Source: Toxonevra muliebris (taxonomy: Eukaryota; Arthropoda; Insecta; Diptera; Pallopteridae). From it: a DNA stretch of 64,000 nucleotides. The notes beneath the pieces were generated by a model. The model made no database searches. It saw nothing but the letters and a program-made list of their open reading frames with translations, and was not told the origin of the DNA. The translations under genes were made by a program, and so were the position numbers. This document shows positions 23,183-35,190 of this stretch, piece by piece. The stretch lies in NCBI GenBank assembly GCA_963691655.1, contig OY829326.1:23176878-23240877 (forward strand), in the 5' to 3' direction. The number at the start of each line of letters is the position of its first letter. Position 1 is the stretch's first letter.

Positions 23183-25301
23183 GTAAGTAGATAATAATGC
23201 GTTCGTTGTTCTTGTTGTTTTTGTTTGGTTTTATTTTATTTGTAGCATAAAGTATTTAGTCGAAATAGTACCTAGTCATTTTTAGTATTGTAATAATATA
23301 GCACTTTATTTTTGTTTTGTTTTTTTATTATACTTTTAATTTAAACTTATATTTTTCTTCATATTCATACTCTGCATAGAGAGACTGACGTGTCTGTCTT
23401 AATTTAATCGTTTCGCATTTATACTATATAGATTTAAAAGCATGTAACGCTCTCTTTCTTTATAATAGGGTTCCATGTACATACATACATAAATATACCA
23501 TCGCCATGACCTTCTCCACCCTCACTCATTTCAACCTTTCATTCCGATTTTGTACCTACTCGTTTATCTTTGCATCTTCTTCATGCGAATGCAATTAGTT
23601 GCATCTATTTTTTTTTTTATATGTAAATTTTGCATTTAGGCGAAATCCGTTAACAAAAGCCCAAGCCAATAAAAATATTAGAGTATGCGAATGCAAAAAT
23701 TTTTATAGCCCAATATTCACACTTAAATCTAAGTATGTTTGTGTTTGCGTATGATGCTGACTATGTATGGAGCTGGATTTAATCTTAATGCTTTTCTAGT
23801 GAGGGACCTTAATTTCTTAACTATTTGTATTTTGTTTTTTGATGCGTGCATGGGATTTTTAAAATATCCTAGTTATATGTAGTATACTTATAGGAGTGCC
23901 TACCTACCTATTTACATACATACATACATACATACTTTATACACTCATATACATGCATATACGTATATGATATTTAGGCGCATGAATGTATCTTCTTTTA
24001 TTGGTAATAGTAACCATTAACTTTTATGTCTTACAATTTGTGGTTTATTATGGTTTTTAGACAAAAATGTTGTTGTATTCAAAAACAATATACAAAATCA
24101 AGCCTATGTGTATCAATCAATATCACTCCATGAAAAATGATTACTGAAAAGTGATAAATTTTTAAAATTCTAAAAAACTATCACTCCCTTTTATTTCAAT
24201 AAAACACCAAAAAAATATTAGTGGGTTTCAAGAACAAGGCAATTAAAAACATTGTGAAGCTAACATTTTGGTTCTAATTCAATAATGATAAATCGTTTGG
24301 TATAAGATTGCTTATATGGAGTGATTTATATGCAAGATGTTTTCTTCAAACTTTTTCTCTGAATTTTTTTTCCAGTTTTCTTTTCCTTTTTTTTTGCGAA
24401 AAGCTCGGCCTTGGTCCTCCATGGGCTGTTGTGCCATAATAGTAGTAGTAGTTTCTTTTCCTTTATCTGAAAAATACCATAGCCAATGGCCATTAAAGCT
24501 GAGTCGGTAGGAGGGCCAACGACATTTCTTACCACTTTCAAAACTAACTCCAAGTGTCGTTTTTGGTTGCAATCTATAAATGACAGACGTTTTCAAGTAA
24601 TCTAATACACTGGTCCTTCCGTTAGAGAAAATGTTGTTCTCGACTTCATAAGTCAGCAGTTGAAACCGAATTTAGAATTGTTCGTACTGAAACAATTGCA
24701 TCCGTTAACTTTTTTTCGGTTAGTTGTAACGCCCATAAAGAGGTGTGACACGTATACCGCATCATCATCAAATATTTGATGTAACAATAAATGTGAGAGA
24801 AATTTTAAATAAGTTTTAAATATCTTCCTCTCTTGGTATTACCTTTTGAGTTAAAACTTTTTAATTTCGGTTAGAATCACGGCCACTTTTCAAACAATGA
24901 AACGATATTGAACAAACTACTGCTGAAAATCGTTCTCAAATTCACTGTTAAGCCTGTGCCAGGATCACTAAACTTACAGAACGACAATATTTTTTAAATC
25001 AGGAAATAAACACACCCATTTCGTGTCGTGTAATAGATTAGATTACACAGTTCAACAGTGTTTTTTCAACAAAATAACTGTGGTATAATACTGGAAGAAG
25101 ATATTGTGCTGAATATTTTTGCTATAGACATTTTTAGGGTATCATGTTTTTTTACCTGCTTTTAAACAATTTCAGAGAAGCCATGCAACATTGGAAAAGT
25201 ATATAAACTTTAAGAGCTTTAGGTGAAATATCTGACATAAAGATTTTATAAACATTTTTTTCTTTCGTCATTAAAACAACTAAACTCGTTTGATATTAAT
25301 T

Positions 25302-25789
25302 ACACTGTACAACGGCCAAAAAAGCTCAAGAGTGTTGAACTTGGATCGTATATAATTCGGGTATGCTGAACATGATGGCGTTTTTAGTTTTTCTCTATAA
25401 CGTTTAAAAACACGTTTTATAATGGTTTAAAAAAAAAATCATATATGTATAAAAACACTGCACAATGAAAAGCTCAAGAAAGTGAATTTTATACATTTCG
25501 AGTATGCTGAACATGATGGCGTTTTCAGCTTTTCTCTATATCGTCTAATTTTGTTTACAATGGATTAAAAAAGAAACGTCCACAAAAAAATTTGTTTTTA
25601 GATTTTTAAACAAACTAAAAATAAAACAAAACTTTTTATGTAAATTTTTTTTTCAACCCGTTATAAAATAATTAGACGATATAGAGAAAAATTTAAAACG
25701 CCGTTATGTTCAGCGTACTCGAATAATATAGGATCCACTTTCAAAACTTTTGAGCTTTTTTTTTTGGTAAATTCCGTTGTGCAGTGTTA
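25302..25789. repeat. Foldback element with ACACTGYACAA ends
   Basis: A unit of about 130 bp (ACACTGTACAACGG, then AAAAGCTCAAG, then TATGCTGAACATGATGGCG, then TTTCTCTATA) occurs directly twice, starting at 25302 and 25454, and once inverted, 25645-25789. The outer ends form inverted repeats, as in a MITE or foldback transposon with a duplicated left arm. No coding sequence. Confidence 0.7.
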
Positions 25790-25988
25790 TTGAAGTGTTA
25801 TAAGCGTTAGTTCCTTGTTTTTCATTGAACATGCTTTTGACAATTTTGAATAATGCATCTAAACAGATAAAATGCAAAAGCAACTAAAACAGATAAACAT
25901 TTTAATAATCGAAAAATATTTTTTGAGAATTGCTTGAAATTTATTTAACTCTGAATAAAACTCCACTTAATGGCTACTGCCGCAATAA

Positions 25989-26033
25989 CTCTGGCACAAA
26001 AAATCAACAGCCCGTTGATTTTTTTTGCCAGAG
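25989..26033. repeat. Near-perfect 45-nt hairpin
   Basis: CTCTGGCACAAAAAATCAA is followed by a 6-7-nt loop and the inverted copy TTGATTTTTTTTGCCAGAG. It is too short for a typical insect microRNA precursor, and more likely the core of a small palindromic element. Confidence 0.6.
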
Positions 26034-27651
26034 CTACTCTCTGCATTTATTAACGTACCGAAAAATTGGTACAAATTGGGGCTACTTACACGCAGGCCCA
26101 ACTTGCACGCACCAACTGAATAAAATAGTTTCTTAAAATTGAGCATAAGAAGAATCGGTAACAACATTTCCGCCGTCAGCAAACCTCTAGCCCTTAAAAC
26201 TTATATACTTTCTCACTGATTACAGCAACATGACCTTGAAGTACAGGTTGAAAAAACAATGGCGTGCTGGAGTATAACTTTCTTCAGTAGTACTTTTCAG
26301 TTGTAAACAATGCAAACTTTAATTTCTTGAATTAAGCTTTTATAGGAAATGGATGTTATGTTGGAAGTTCCAACCAGCTAATGGATATTGTGATGCCCTC
26401 CTAAAAGTAAAGTTTATAGCTTCACCATGAACACATTCTAAGATATGATTGGCTGTTACTTCTTCTTCTTCTCTACATATTCGATACATATCGTCCTGTA
26501 CTATGCGCACATAAATATATTTTTTTCTTTTGACATTACAATGTCAGATGAGAAAATCATATGAACATTCGGTTTTGTATTCTGCATAGGTGATACATTG
26601 ATTACTCTTATGTTCAAATTTGATTGAATTAACCTATCAAATCTGAGATGTCTGAGTTAATCTCATATTTTATTGCTAGCTTTGAAAGGATTTAAAACGA
26701 TGTATAATCATAACATAAGTCTGATTATAATATCCTAAATTGAATTTCTCTACTAATCTTAGTCCCTGTTCCACTCATTGCTGAGTAAAATCTCTCGATT
26801 TATCAAATTTGACTGCTAATATTTTGGGATTTCTGTATCCAATTACCTTATGTGCTAATCATACATAATTTGTGTGATGCCCGAGCTTTGTTGGCTCTAT
26901 ATGAAAATAAAACGATATTTCATCGTCATTATAGCATAGGACTTCAAAATATATACTTGACCCATAATTATAATAATAATTGTGTATACTTCCTCAGCAA
27001 GGATGAGATAATTTTATAAATTCCTCATATGAGAAAAATTCAGTAACTCAATATTGGATTCTTTATTCAACTACTCAAATTTAATTTTCCTTGAAAGTTC
27101 ATACAAGGACTCATTACTCAATCCTTTGTCTTTAGTTCAGTTTTTTAATACATTTGAAATACGAGTAAAATGTAAATTAATTAAATAATAATTTTGTTTT
27201 GTAAATGGGAAGGTGGTGATTTCGAATTCACCGAAGCATTAAATACAATAATGAAAAGAAGAAAACCTTTTTCGTAAATATGTAAATTTATACGTTTTTA
27301 ATTTATTAAAAATTGCGTGAGAAGCGTATAATTGAAGTATGTATGATGATCATGAGAAGTGAATGATGCAGTTGTATGCGTGAATATTATAGTTGAAAAC
27401 ATTTAAAAATAGATTATACTATATATTTAAAATTTATTTTTTATTTACAACTTTTTTTTTTTTAATTTTTGTACAATAATTAAGTGAAAACCCCCTTCCA
27501 CCCCAAATAAAAAACATTTGAATTTTGCTTTTAAGTACCTCTCTCTCTCTCTCTCTCTCAGATCATTACAAAATAAAATAAAATATTAATCAATAAGTTT
27601 AAATAACAATTTAATTAAAATTAACATTAAATTTTCTTCACATTTTCACAG

Positions 27652-27715
27652 CGTTTACTATGATCCCTTCTTAGCAGCTGCTGCAGCCAATGCTGATCCA
27701 AATTTACGCTTCCAA
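27652..27715 (+). CDS. Rbfox1: Rbfox1 exon (VYYDPFLAAAAANADPNLRFQ)
   Basis: 64-nt exon between CACAG and CCAA|GTGAGT. It completes a Pro codon from the exon at 22681-23182 and then reads VYYDPFLAAAAANADPNLRF plus Q. It ends in phase 0. The Tyr/Ala-rich peptide is characteristic of the C-terminal region of fly Fox-1 proteins, which mediates splicing activation. Confidence 0.88.
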
Positions 27716-27931
27716 GTGAGTAAACCAAAATTAAAATTATTTATTAAAATCAATTATAGTATTTATTTTTTTATTATTATTATTATACATTAATAATTAT
27801 TTTTATCATATTTAAGTATTTTCTAAATAGTTCTAAGCTTATATAATATATTAGAATTAGGTGTTAAACTCTCTTTCCCACAAAATGCTATACAAATAAA
27901 CTTTAAATATTTAAAATAGAAAATCTTACAG

Positions 27932-27985
27932 GCAGCCAAACCGGTCACTGAAGTTCCAGCAGCACAGCCAGCAGCCATTTTAAAT
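27932..27985 (+). CDS. Rbfox1: Rbfox1 54-nt symmetric exon
   Basis: 18 codons, AAKPVTEVPAAQPAAILN, between TTACAG and AAT|GTAATC. It begins and ends in phase 0, so it can be skipped without changing frame. The donor GTAATC departs from consensus at position 5, consistent with an alternatively used cassette exon; that is inference. Confidence 0.85.
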
Positions 27986-30900
27986 GTAATCATTGTTCAA
28001 TATTTATCAAAATCCCACCTAATTTTTTTTTATGTACAATACAAACATTTTTTTTTTTACTTAATCTAATGCAAATTTTTTGGGTTTTTTGCTAAAAATT
28101 CCTACGTTTGAACTTAGTTTTTTTTTTTGATTCATTATTAAAACTTATTATTTGATTTCATTTTTGTTGGTTTGAGGCTTTTGTATTTTAGCTTTAAAGT
28201 TTCTTTTTATTATTATTTTTAACTTTACTGTTTTTACACTACATACATACTTATATATCAATTAAATCTAAACTTCTGTAATTCTTGTACTTCTTCTTTG
28301 TAATACTTGTACTAATTTCTAAATACTACTTACTTGAAGAGTAACTAGCAGAAAATGTAATTTAAATTGGTTTTGTTTGTGTTTATAGAATACATTTCAA
28401 CAATGAAATATTATATTCTCATGCATCACTCTCAAATCGTTTTCAACTTCTGTAACTATTATTTAATTATTTTCCATACACTTTCATAGTTGTGTTGATA
28501 TTTGAACTAAAAATATTTTTATATTGACTATAAAAAATAAATGAAATTTAAATTACATCAGCCATTAGAAGCACACAGACACACACACTAGAAGCGCATA
28601 AAACAATATGATGAATACTTTTAGGCGCACAGAATCTGTTTCCCATTTTGAATTTTCAAGTTATCTAAGGAAACAATTTAAAATGTTCCATAGCTTTGCA
28701 AAGGCTTTCGCCCAACCCGAATGCTTTGTTCAACCAACCTAGTCTCATTATGTATCCTTTAAATTATATATTGTGGTTTGTAACACAGACCTGCGAGGTT
28801 TTAAATGACTGAAAACAAAAAATGGTTTCCCATGTATGCTTACATATTTCTGTGTTGAATTGGGATTAAAAATATTTTCTATTACGTCGGGGTTTTGGGA
28901 ATCGGAAGCCAAAAACTATTGATCTAGTTTTTACCTTCTATAGAACCTTTAAATCGTTTTTTATATTTTTATTTTGCTAATTTCGCTAAGCCTAGACTAG
29001 GTTAGTTTTTGACTTAATTTTTAAACTTCTCAGAATTTTTTAAAACTCTAATCTGAAAATGCAAAAATGCCAATTTTATTCATTTTTTTAAATTTTTTAA
29101 TTTTATAAACCATTGACATTTAGACATTTTGTTTTAGATATTTATTGCAATTTTGAAAATTTGCTACTGATTTCATTTTAAAGTACTATCAGTTACCGTA
29201 GTTTATGCCGATCCTATAATTTTTCGATGAGATTTACATTTTATGGCTAGAATTTTACAAAATTCAGATGATTTTAAGGAACTATAAAAAAACTAACCTT
29301 GAATGAGTTAAGATTTCTTAAAATCCTAATGTGACAGAAATATTGTATATAGCTATTCGGATTCAGCACACAAATGTATAAAAAAAAAGGTAAACTTCGC
29401 AGGACTGTGTAATTTGTACTCATAGTTCCACTCATTTTCACTGACCATATAAATCTAATAAATGCTTGTATACCGAAATCTGAACTTGAGCATAAAATTA
29501 GAATCAAAATTGAAAATAGTAGAGAGAGAGATAGGAAGCAAAAAGGGACGCTTTTTTCATTAAAATACTTCACAACAAACGTGTAAATTTTATGTGGGTG
29601 TGTTAACCATATTCAGCATATTCATATGTAGGTATATACCTACCCAGTAGGAATTTATCAGAATCAGAACTAATGCAAAGAATCAAAGGGGAACTTTATG
29701 TTCGTTTATGTATAGCACAATACATAGTCCTTTGAAGGCTTAGGCCAATTTTTTTGCATTCACTCGTATTGTATGTTGAAGAAACCTAAAATTTCTTATG
29801 TCTAATCTGGGCAGCGAAGTGAAAAGTTTTCATATTGGAATTTTTAGTTTTGGAGGCTTGTCGGAGCTTGTTGGAGCCAGTCAAAAATTTATGCCGTGTA
29901 GAAAATATTTTTTTTATTTTTGGCACATCTGGAAACTTTATCACTTACACTCCTGTGCAAGGCTACATTGAAAAATCGTATATATAGAATAAAAATATTT
30001 TTCCATTGAATAATGCTACGTACGAATGCGATTAGTATCTATTAGTGTTTCTATATATCTAGAAGCTTGTTGATCCGAATATCCGAGTCAAATCTGGATC
30101 CCGGATAAAAACTACGAGCTATCCCTATAGTGCTGGACCTTCAGAAAGACGAACTTTGTGTTATGGCTGTCTTGACGAATATTTGGCTTATTATTAGTAG
30201 CTTATATAGGATATTGAAAGATTAAGAACTATCACTGACAAGGAATTGTGGCGGATTCCGAAACGGCCGTCTGATTTGCCCGTCTTTATATACATTGTTG
30301 TTGTGATGACTACATTTGTTCTTTAAGCCTGTTTATATATAACTTCAAATAACAAAATTAACATGAATTTAAATCATGACTTTGAAGATTAACCTCTAGA
30401 TTTAATATTCATAGTCTCCTAAAAACTATCATGAAACGAATGTTGTTGACAATAAAAAATATTGAAAAATATTTGACTAAAACATATTTATTTAGACTTC
30501 AGCTCGAAGAATTCGGATACTTCAGATCTATATTTGCTTACTATCCTGGTATTGGGAATATTGAAGCTCTCTTACAAGTATATCTAAAAATGTTCTGATC
30601 GTGCTGATAAGCCTCCTGAAAGACCAAATTTTCTTCAAAAGTTATTTAAAGTAGTATATAGTTTCAGGTTTCATAACTGATTTCGTGATATTTCTGAAAA
30701 ATTCAGTCAGCTTTTCCATATCGGTTAGACGGTTAGATGTTAGAGTTTCAAGCTTGAAATTATTCTCAATAGGTTACCAAATTTTCTACTGGGTAACCAA
30801 GTGTGTGTGTTTGTGCTTGTTGACATTTACTAACCACACATGAGAATAACCTTAAAGCCACATGCTGTAACCACATAAACATTTTCGTTTTGAGTTTTTT

Positions 30901-31281
30901 TTTTTTTTTTTGGAAATTTATTTTACTAAATTTAAAAAATACATTTAATTTGTTTTTGGAAATTTGCATGTCGAAACTTTAAATTCTATTAGTAAATAAT
31001 ATTTTAAATTATTTAAAAATATTTCTTGAGAATTTTTCTTTACTTTTACTTATAGTTTTGACATTCACACTTTCTTTTTAGTTTTTTTTTTTTTAAAGTT
31101 AACTTCCTATTTTTCTTATACAATTCCACTGAATGATTTCTTTTTTTTTTTTAAATGCATCTTCTACTAACACTATTTTCTTATAAATTCATATATATTT
31201 TTGTGAAAAATTACTATCAATTTACTACATTCAATTACTACAACAACAACATTATCTCGTAATTTACTTCAAAACTTACAG
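27986..31281. other. Rbfox1 intron, 3.3 kb
   Basis: No gene recognised. AT-rich with poly-T runs; short open frames such as 29274-29573 (minus) lack protein-like composition. TGCATG occurs near 30965. Confidence 0.55.
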
Positions 31282-31353
31282 CGCCGCACTGTGACAACGC
31301 TAAACAGTACCCCACATACGATCAACCGCATTCCGGTACCACAGAATGTTTTG
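31282..31353 (+). CDS. Rbfox1: Rbfox1 72-nt symmetric exon
   Basis: 24 codons reading RRTVTTLNSTPHTINRIPVP then QNVL, between TTACAG and TTG|GTAAAA. Both ends are phase 0, so like the 54-nt exon it can be included or skipped in frame. The weak donor (GTAAAA) again suggests regulated splicing. Confidence 0.85.
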
Positions 31354-32466
31354 GTAAAAACATATATAAAGTTTAAAAAAAAAAATAAAAATACTAAAGG
31401 GACTCACAGCATTTCCTTAAGTGTACACATTTTTACACGTATTTACTAGAAAGTTTCAATTTCAAAACTTTACACATATTTATCAGAATGTTTCAATCAT
31501 TCAAAACGTGATCAAATACAAAATTTATTAACATAGAAAATGTATTACGCAATGTTGTGAATCCCTCTATTATTTTATGCGTGTTATGTTTGTTAATTTT
31601 TGTTCGATTAATAAGATTTTTGTGTTGATTGCAAAAGTGAATTTGAAACCAAAAAAATAGAATTTGCATCCATCTCAAAAACAAAAAATTGTACGTTGTG
31701 TAGTTTGAAAAATATTTATCTATTTGTTGTTGTACGTTTTTTTATATACATATTTTTTTTTTTTTTTTTTGTATTTCTTTGTTACAAAAATGTTCTATAA
31801 TCTAAAATTATTAACATTTATTGTAATTGCTGCTTTTCTTGGGTTTTAAGAATCTTTAGGCATGTTTTCTTTTCTATAAGTTTCTTTATTTTTATTGTTT
31901 AAAAAAAAAAACATTTTCGAAATGGTGTTTCCAGGTATTGCTGTGTTGGACTCTTGTGTTTTTATTCTTATATACATATATATTCTTCACATACAAGATT
32001 TCTAAGTTATGAATTTAAGAGCGCATGTCTAATTTTATATATAATTAATATCTTAAACAGAAATAATGAATTTACTTTTTAGCATTTATAAAATTTTTGG
32101 GATCCTTTTTGAAGGTTTCTTTCACACACACTCATCACATCATTTCATAAAAAAAATATATATATATATTTAATTTCATCTCATATCGCATACGTATATG
32201 TATTTAAACTACTCGCATCTTTTCACGTATTCGTACTTCAAAATATATACACACTTACACCATCATTGTGTCATTTTCTGTAGTAGTTTTTTGTACTTGT
32301 TGATAATTATCATATTAAATATATTGCAGCATCCACACATAAATACACAGAACTTACTCTCTGTCTAGCCCCTAACCATATTTTCTTGGAGTTCTTTATT
32401 TGATGAAAAATAAAGAAGAAAAAATGATTTTATTTTAATCGTACATTTTTTGTTACACAATTACAG
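31354..32466. other. Rbfox1 intron, 1.1 kb
   Basis: AT-rich with long poly-T runs (31748-31770) and a TA repeat near 32155-32169. No gene seen. Confidence 0.55.
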
Positions 32467-32621
32467 GCCACAGCTCCACTGTTAAAGACACCATTGTCTC
32501 AAGCACAACAAGCATATGCAACTGCTGCTACCACATATACAGCAGTTGCTGCTAGGGCGGCATATGGCGCTGCAGCTGCTGCTGCACAGCCGGCGTTGGC
32601 CGGTTATGCTACCGTTGCGGG
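32467..32621 (+). CDS. Rbfox1: Rbfox1 exon, Ala/Tyr-rich
   Basis: 155-nt exon starting phase 0 after ATTACAG: ATAPLLKTPLSQAQQAYATA, then TYTAVAARAAYGAAAAAAQP, ending YATVAG in phase 2 at GCGGG|GTAAGT. This Ala/Tyr-rich segment corresponds to the low-complexity C-terminal activation region that in vertebrates is built of repeated Tyr residues. Confidence 0.9.
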
Positions 32622-34976
32622 GTAAGTTTTTCTGCTTTCGGAAGGAGGTGGGAGGAAGTAGAATTGTATAATGTAGAGTGAATTGGACAAGGAAACACAT
32701 ACTAAATAACTAATAACTAACTAAAAATATATAGCTAATTCAAAGAATCAAAACCTCTGATAAACTGGTTTACTCTACCGATGGAAATCTCATTTATTTT
32801 ATTCATTGGTCGTGAATTCAAAAAAATTATAAGGGGACGACAATTTTAAAGCCCTCCTTTCCAAAAATATCTGGATCGCACAATGTTTGGAATAATATCA
32901 ATTTGTTGCGTAAATGTATTCTCTACAGTCCTCCTCTCTCATCAAATTTGAGCATATATGTGGGCAGTTCATGCAAGCAGGTTGAGATGCATTCCAGATT
33001 ATTAGTTATTTCATCAGTCCCCAGAAAGAATTTCAACGCTTTTTCTCCTGCAAACTTGACTCAAAAAAATGCCTTTTAGGATGGAATCAACTTCGTTACA
33101 TACAAATACATACAATTTGCTAAAACTAAGGTTCATCTGAAATAATTTCTGATTAAAGCAACGTTTCGTTGGGATTTTTTATGAGTTCTAGTGTCTAGTT
33201 CTTGTTCAAACTTAAATGTTAACTGAAATCTATTTCGACTGGAAGAATACCGAAATCAAAGTCAACACTAGAAAGACCTAGATCAAAGCTGAGTATGATA
33301 TTAATTTATTGATTTGGGCCGTGTTAAAAAATCAAAGACCAAAGTAAGAAATTCCAATTATGATTCGCAGTAGGTCTACTGTGGATCAGCCACCTTAACC
33401 AATCAACCAACCAACCAAGAAATTCCAAAATTTCTTATTCGCCTCTTCTCAATGTTGATGCGCATTCAAGAATGTAACATATAGTCACTGCCAAAACTGT
33501 TAACAAAATTATTTAGGACACAACCATTTGCTATAAATCTTAAAAAACTATCGCGGCTATTCATTTCTATGAACCCAGCTGTAGAAATTTTTTTTGAAAT
33601 CAAATAATTGTGAATGTTAATCTAAACTTTGGCGCTAATTCAAATTATTTGATTTGAGAAATTCGTTTTGCATTTGGTTTATATTTATAAAGAAAATAAC
33701 AGATTACCAGAATTTCCAAACATTTTTGTCTGAAAAATAAAATAATTCTATCAATTTCGATTAAAATTTCATTACTTTCAAAAGACATGATTGTCCTGTA
33801 GCTTTTATTTCTTATTTATTAAAATGCCCTGGCGTTTTAAAAGTTTGCCCCTATATTCAATTTCAAGCAATTATTTTCCCCTATATTCTTCTGGATGATC
33901 AACAGCTTTTCAAAAACAGTTTTGGATGTCACTATTTTTCATCATCACCAGCTTTTTTATTTCTCAACGGGAATATCAACATCTGTTCTTTAATAAACTC
34001 GACTAAAAAAAAAATACAATTTTGTCTGGAGTTAACCTCTTCCAATTAACCTCAACTCCGAGTTCACCGTTTTCTTTTATGGCATAAGGGCGACCTTCAA
34101 TCCTTCTTCTTGGAGATGGAGTTCACTTACTAGTCCGACTCACGAAGGTTGCAGCGTTTTTGATTAGTGACCTAATGCACTTCCCGGTAGCTCTGTCTAT
34201 ACAGCTTTTTGGTGAAAGTGGTGTTTGACCAGTATATACTACGAATACCATGTATTCAATCAGTGTTTGGCGAACTTTTGCAGATAATTTTTCAGTACTA
34301 TGTATTTACTTAATCATGTTTATCATACATTCATAAATCCGGAAAAAACTAATTTTTTTAATTTTTAATTTATTACCTGCAATGGATTTTTGCATACGGT
34401 TTTTTTTCGGGCTTGTGAATGTATATAGCTGTAAATTCGAAACTTACTTATTTCTTATTTCTTTTCATTTAGTTATAACTAGTTTTCGTAGTAATTTAAC
34501 ATTAAACTTATTTTGTACATTTATTTCTACTGTATTTAATTTTAATTCTATTTGTTATTATAATTTATTTCTATTAATTTATTCTCTTACTTTTTAAATT
34601 CTTTGTTTAATAATTATTAATTTTCAATTTAACAAAATTTTCCAATTTTTATTTTGTAGAAAGAGCAAGAAAAGAAAAACTGATTTAATTTTGAATTTAA
34701 AAACTGCACTAGAAGATTTTTGTAAAACAATCTCACAGTTGAATAACTTCGATTAAAAAAGTAAAACTAACTCAAGAACTAATGAAAATTCAAGATTAAC
34801 AAAAGAAGCCACAACTTTCAAACTATTTAAACTAATACACTAACAAAATTAAAGCAAAAACTATTTCACAAATTTAGTTTAATAAATAATTCAATGAATT
34901 TTCTAAGTTATAAAGTATTAAACTAATAAAATTATACATTTTTCTAAATCCAAAAAAAAAAAATACAAAAATATAG
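32622..34976. other. Rbfox1 intron, 2.4 kb, with repeat remnants
   Basis: Contains inverted fragments of the dispersed repeat first seen at 18545-18800 (33360-33420 and around 34223). Otherwise no gene; the frame at 34382-34597 is Phe/Leu-rich by composition only. Confidence 0.55.
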
Positions 34977-35040
34977 TTATGCCCGAGAATATGCTGATCC
35001 ATATTTAGGACATGGTATTGGGCCGGTACCCGGTTATGGG
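34977..35040 (+). CDS. Rbfox1: Rbfox1 exon (YAREYADPYLGHGIGPVPGYG)
   Basis: 64-nt exon between AATATAG and GGG|GTAAGT. It completes a Gly codon and reads YAREYADPYLGHGIGPVPGY plus G. It aligns by eye with the vertebrate Fox segment around a Y-x-ADPY motif, a conserved feature of the extreme C-terminal region. Confidence 0.92.
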
Positions 35041-35145
35041 GTAAGTGTTTATCGGAAATTCAATGGGATTGAAATTCAAACCAGAAAATTTTTTCTCTTT
35101 CTAATTTTATTTATTAATTTATATTTTTTCTCTACAATTTTTCAG

Positions 35146-35190
35146 GCCACCATGTATCGAGGAGGATTCAATCGTTTCACGCCATATTAA
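35146..35190 (+). CDS. Rbfox1: Rbfox1 last coding exon (ATMYRGGFNRFTPY stop)
   Basis: 45 nt after TTTTTCAG: ATMYRGGFNRFTPY then TAA. The YRGGxxRFxPY terminus is the C-terminal signature of Fox-1 family proteins (nuclear localisation region), so the gene identity and the stop are both secure. Confidence 0.95.
   Translation, partial: ATMYRGGFNRFTPY

Larger units (their letters stand above)
23183..27651. other. Rbfox1 intron, 4.5 kb
   Basis: AT-rich intron with a foldback repeat at 25302-25789, a perfect hairpin at 25989-26033 and a CT run at 27540-27560. No internal gene was found. Confidence 0.6.

Noticed and set aside
22738..23190. Second long plus-strand frame over the Rbfox1 Ala/Gln exon
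   Set aside because: Shadow frame of CAG/GCN repeats; the phase-consistent frame is the Ala/Gln/His-rich one.
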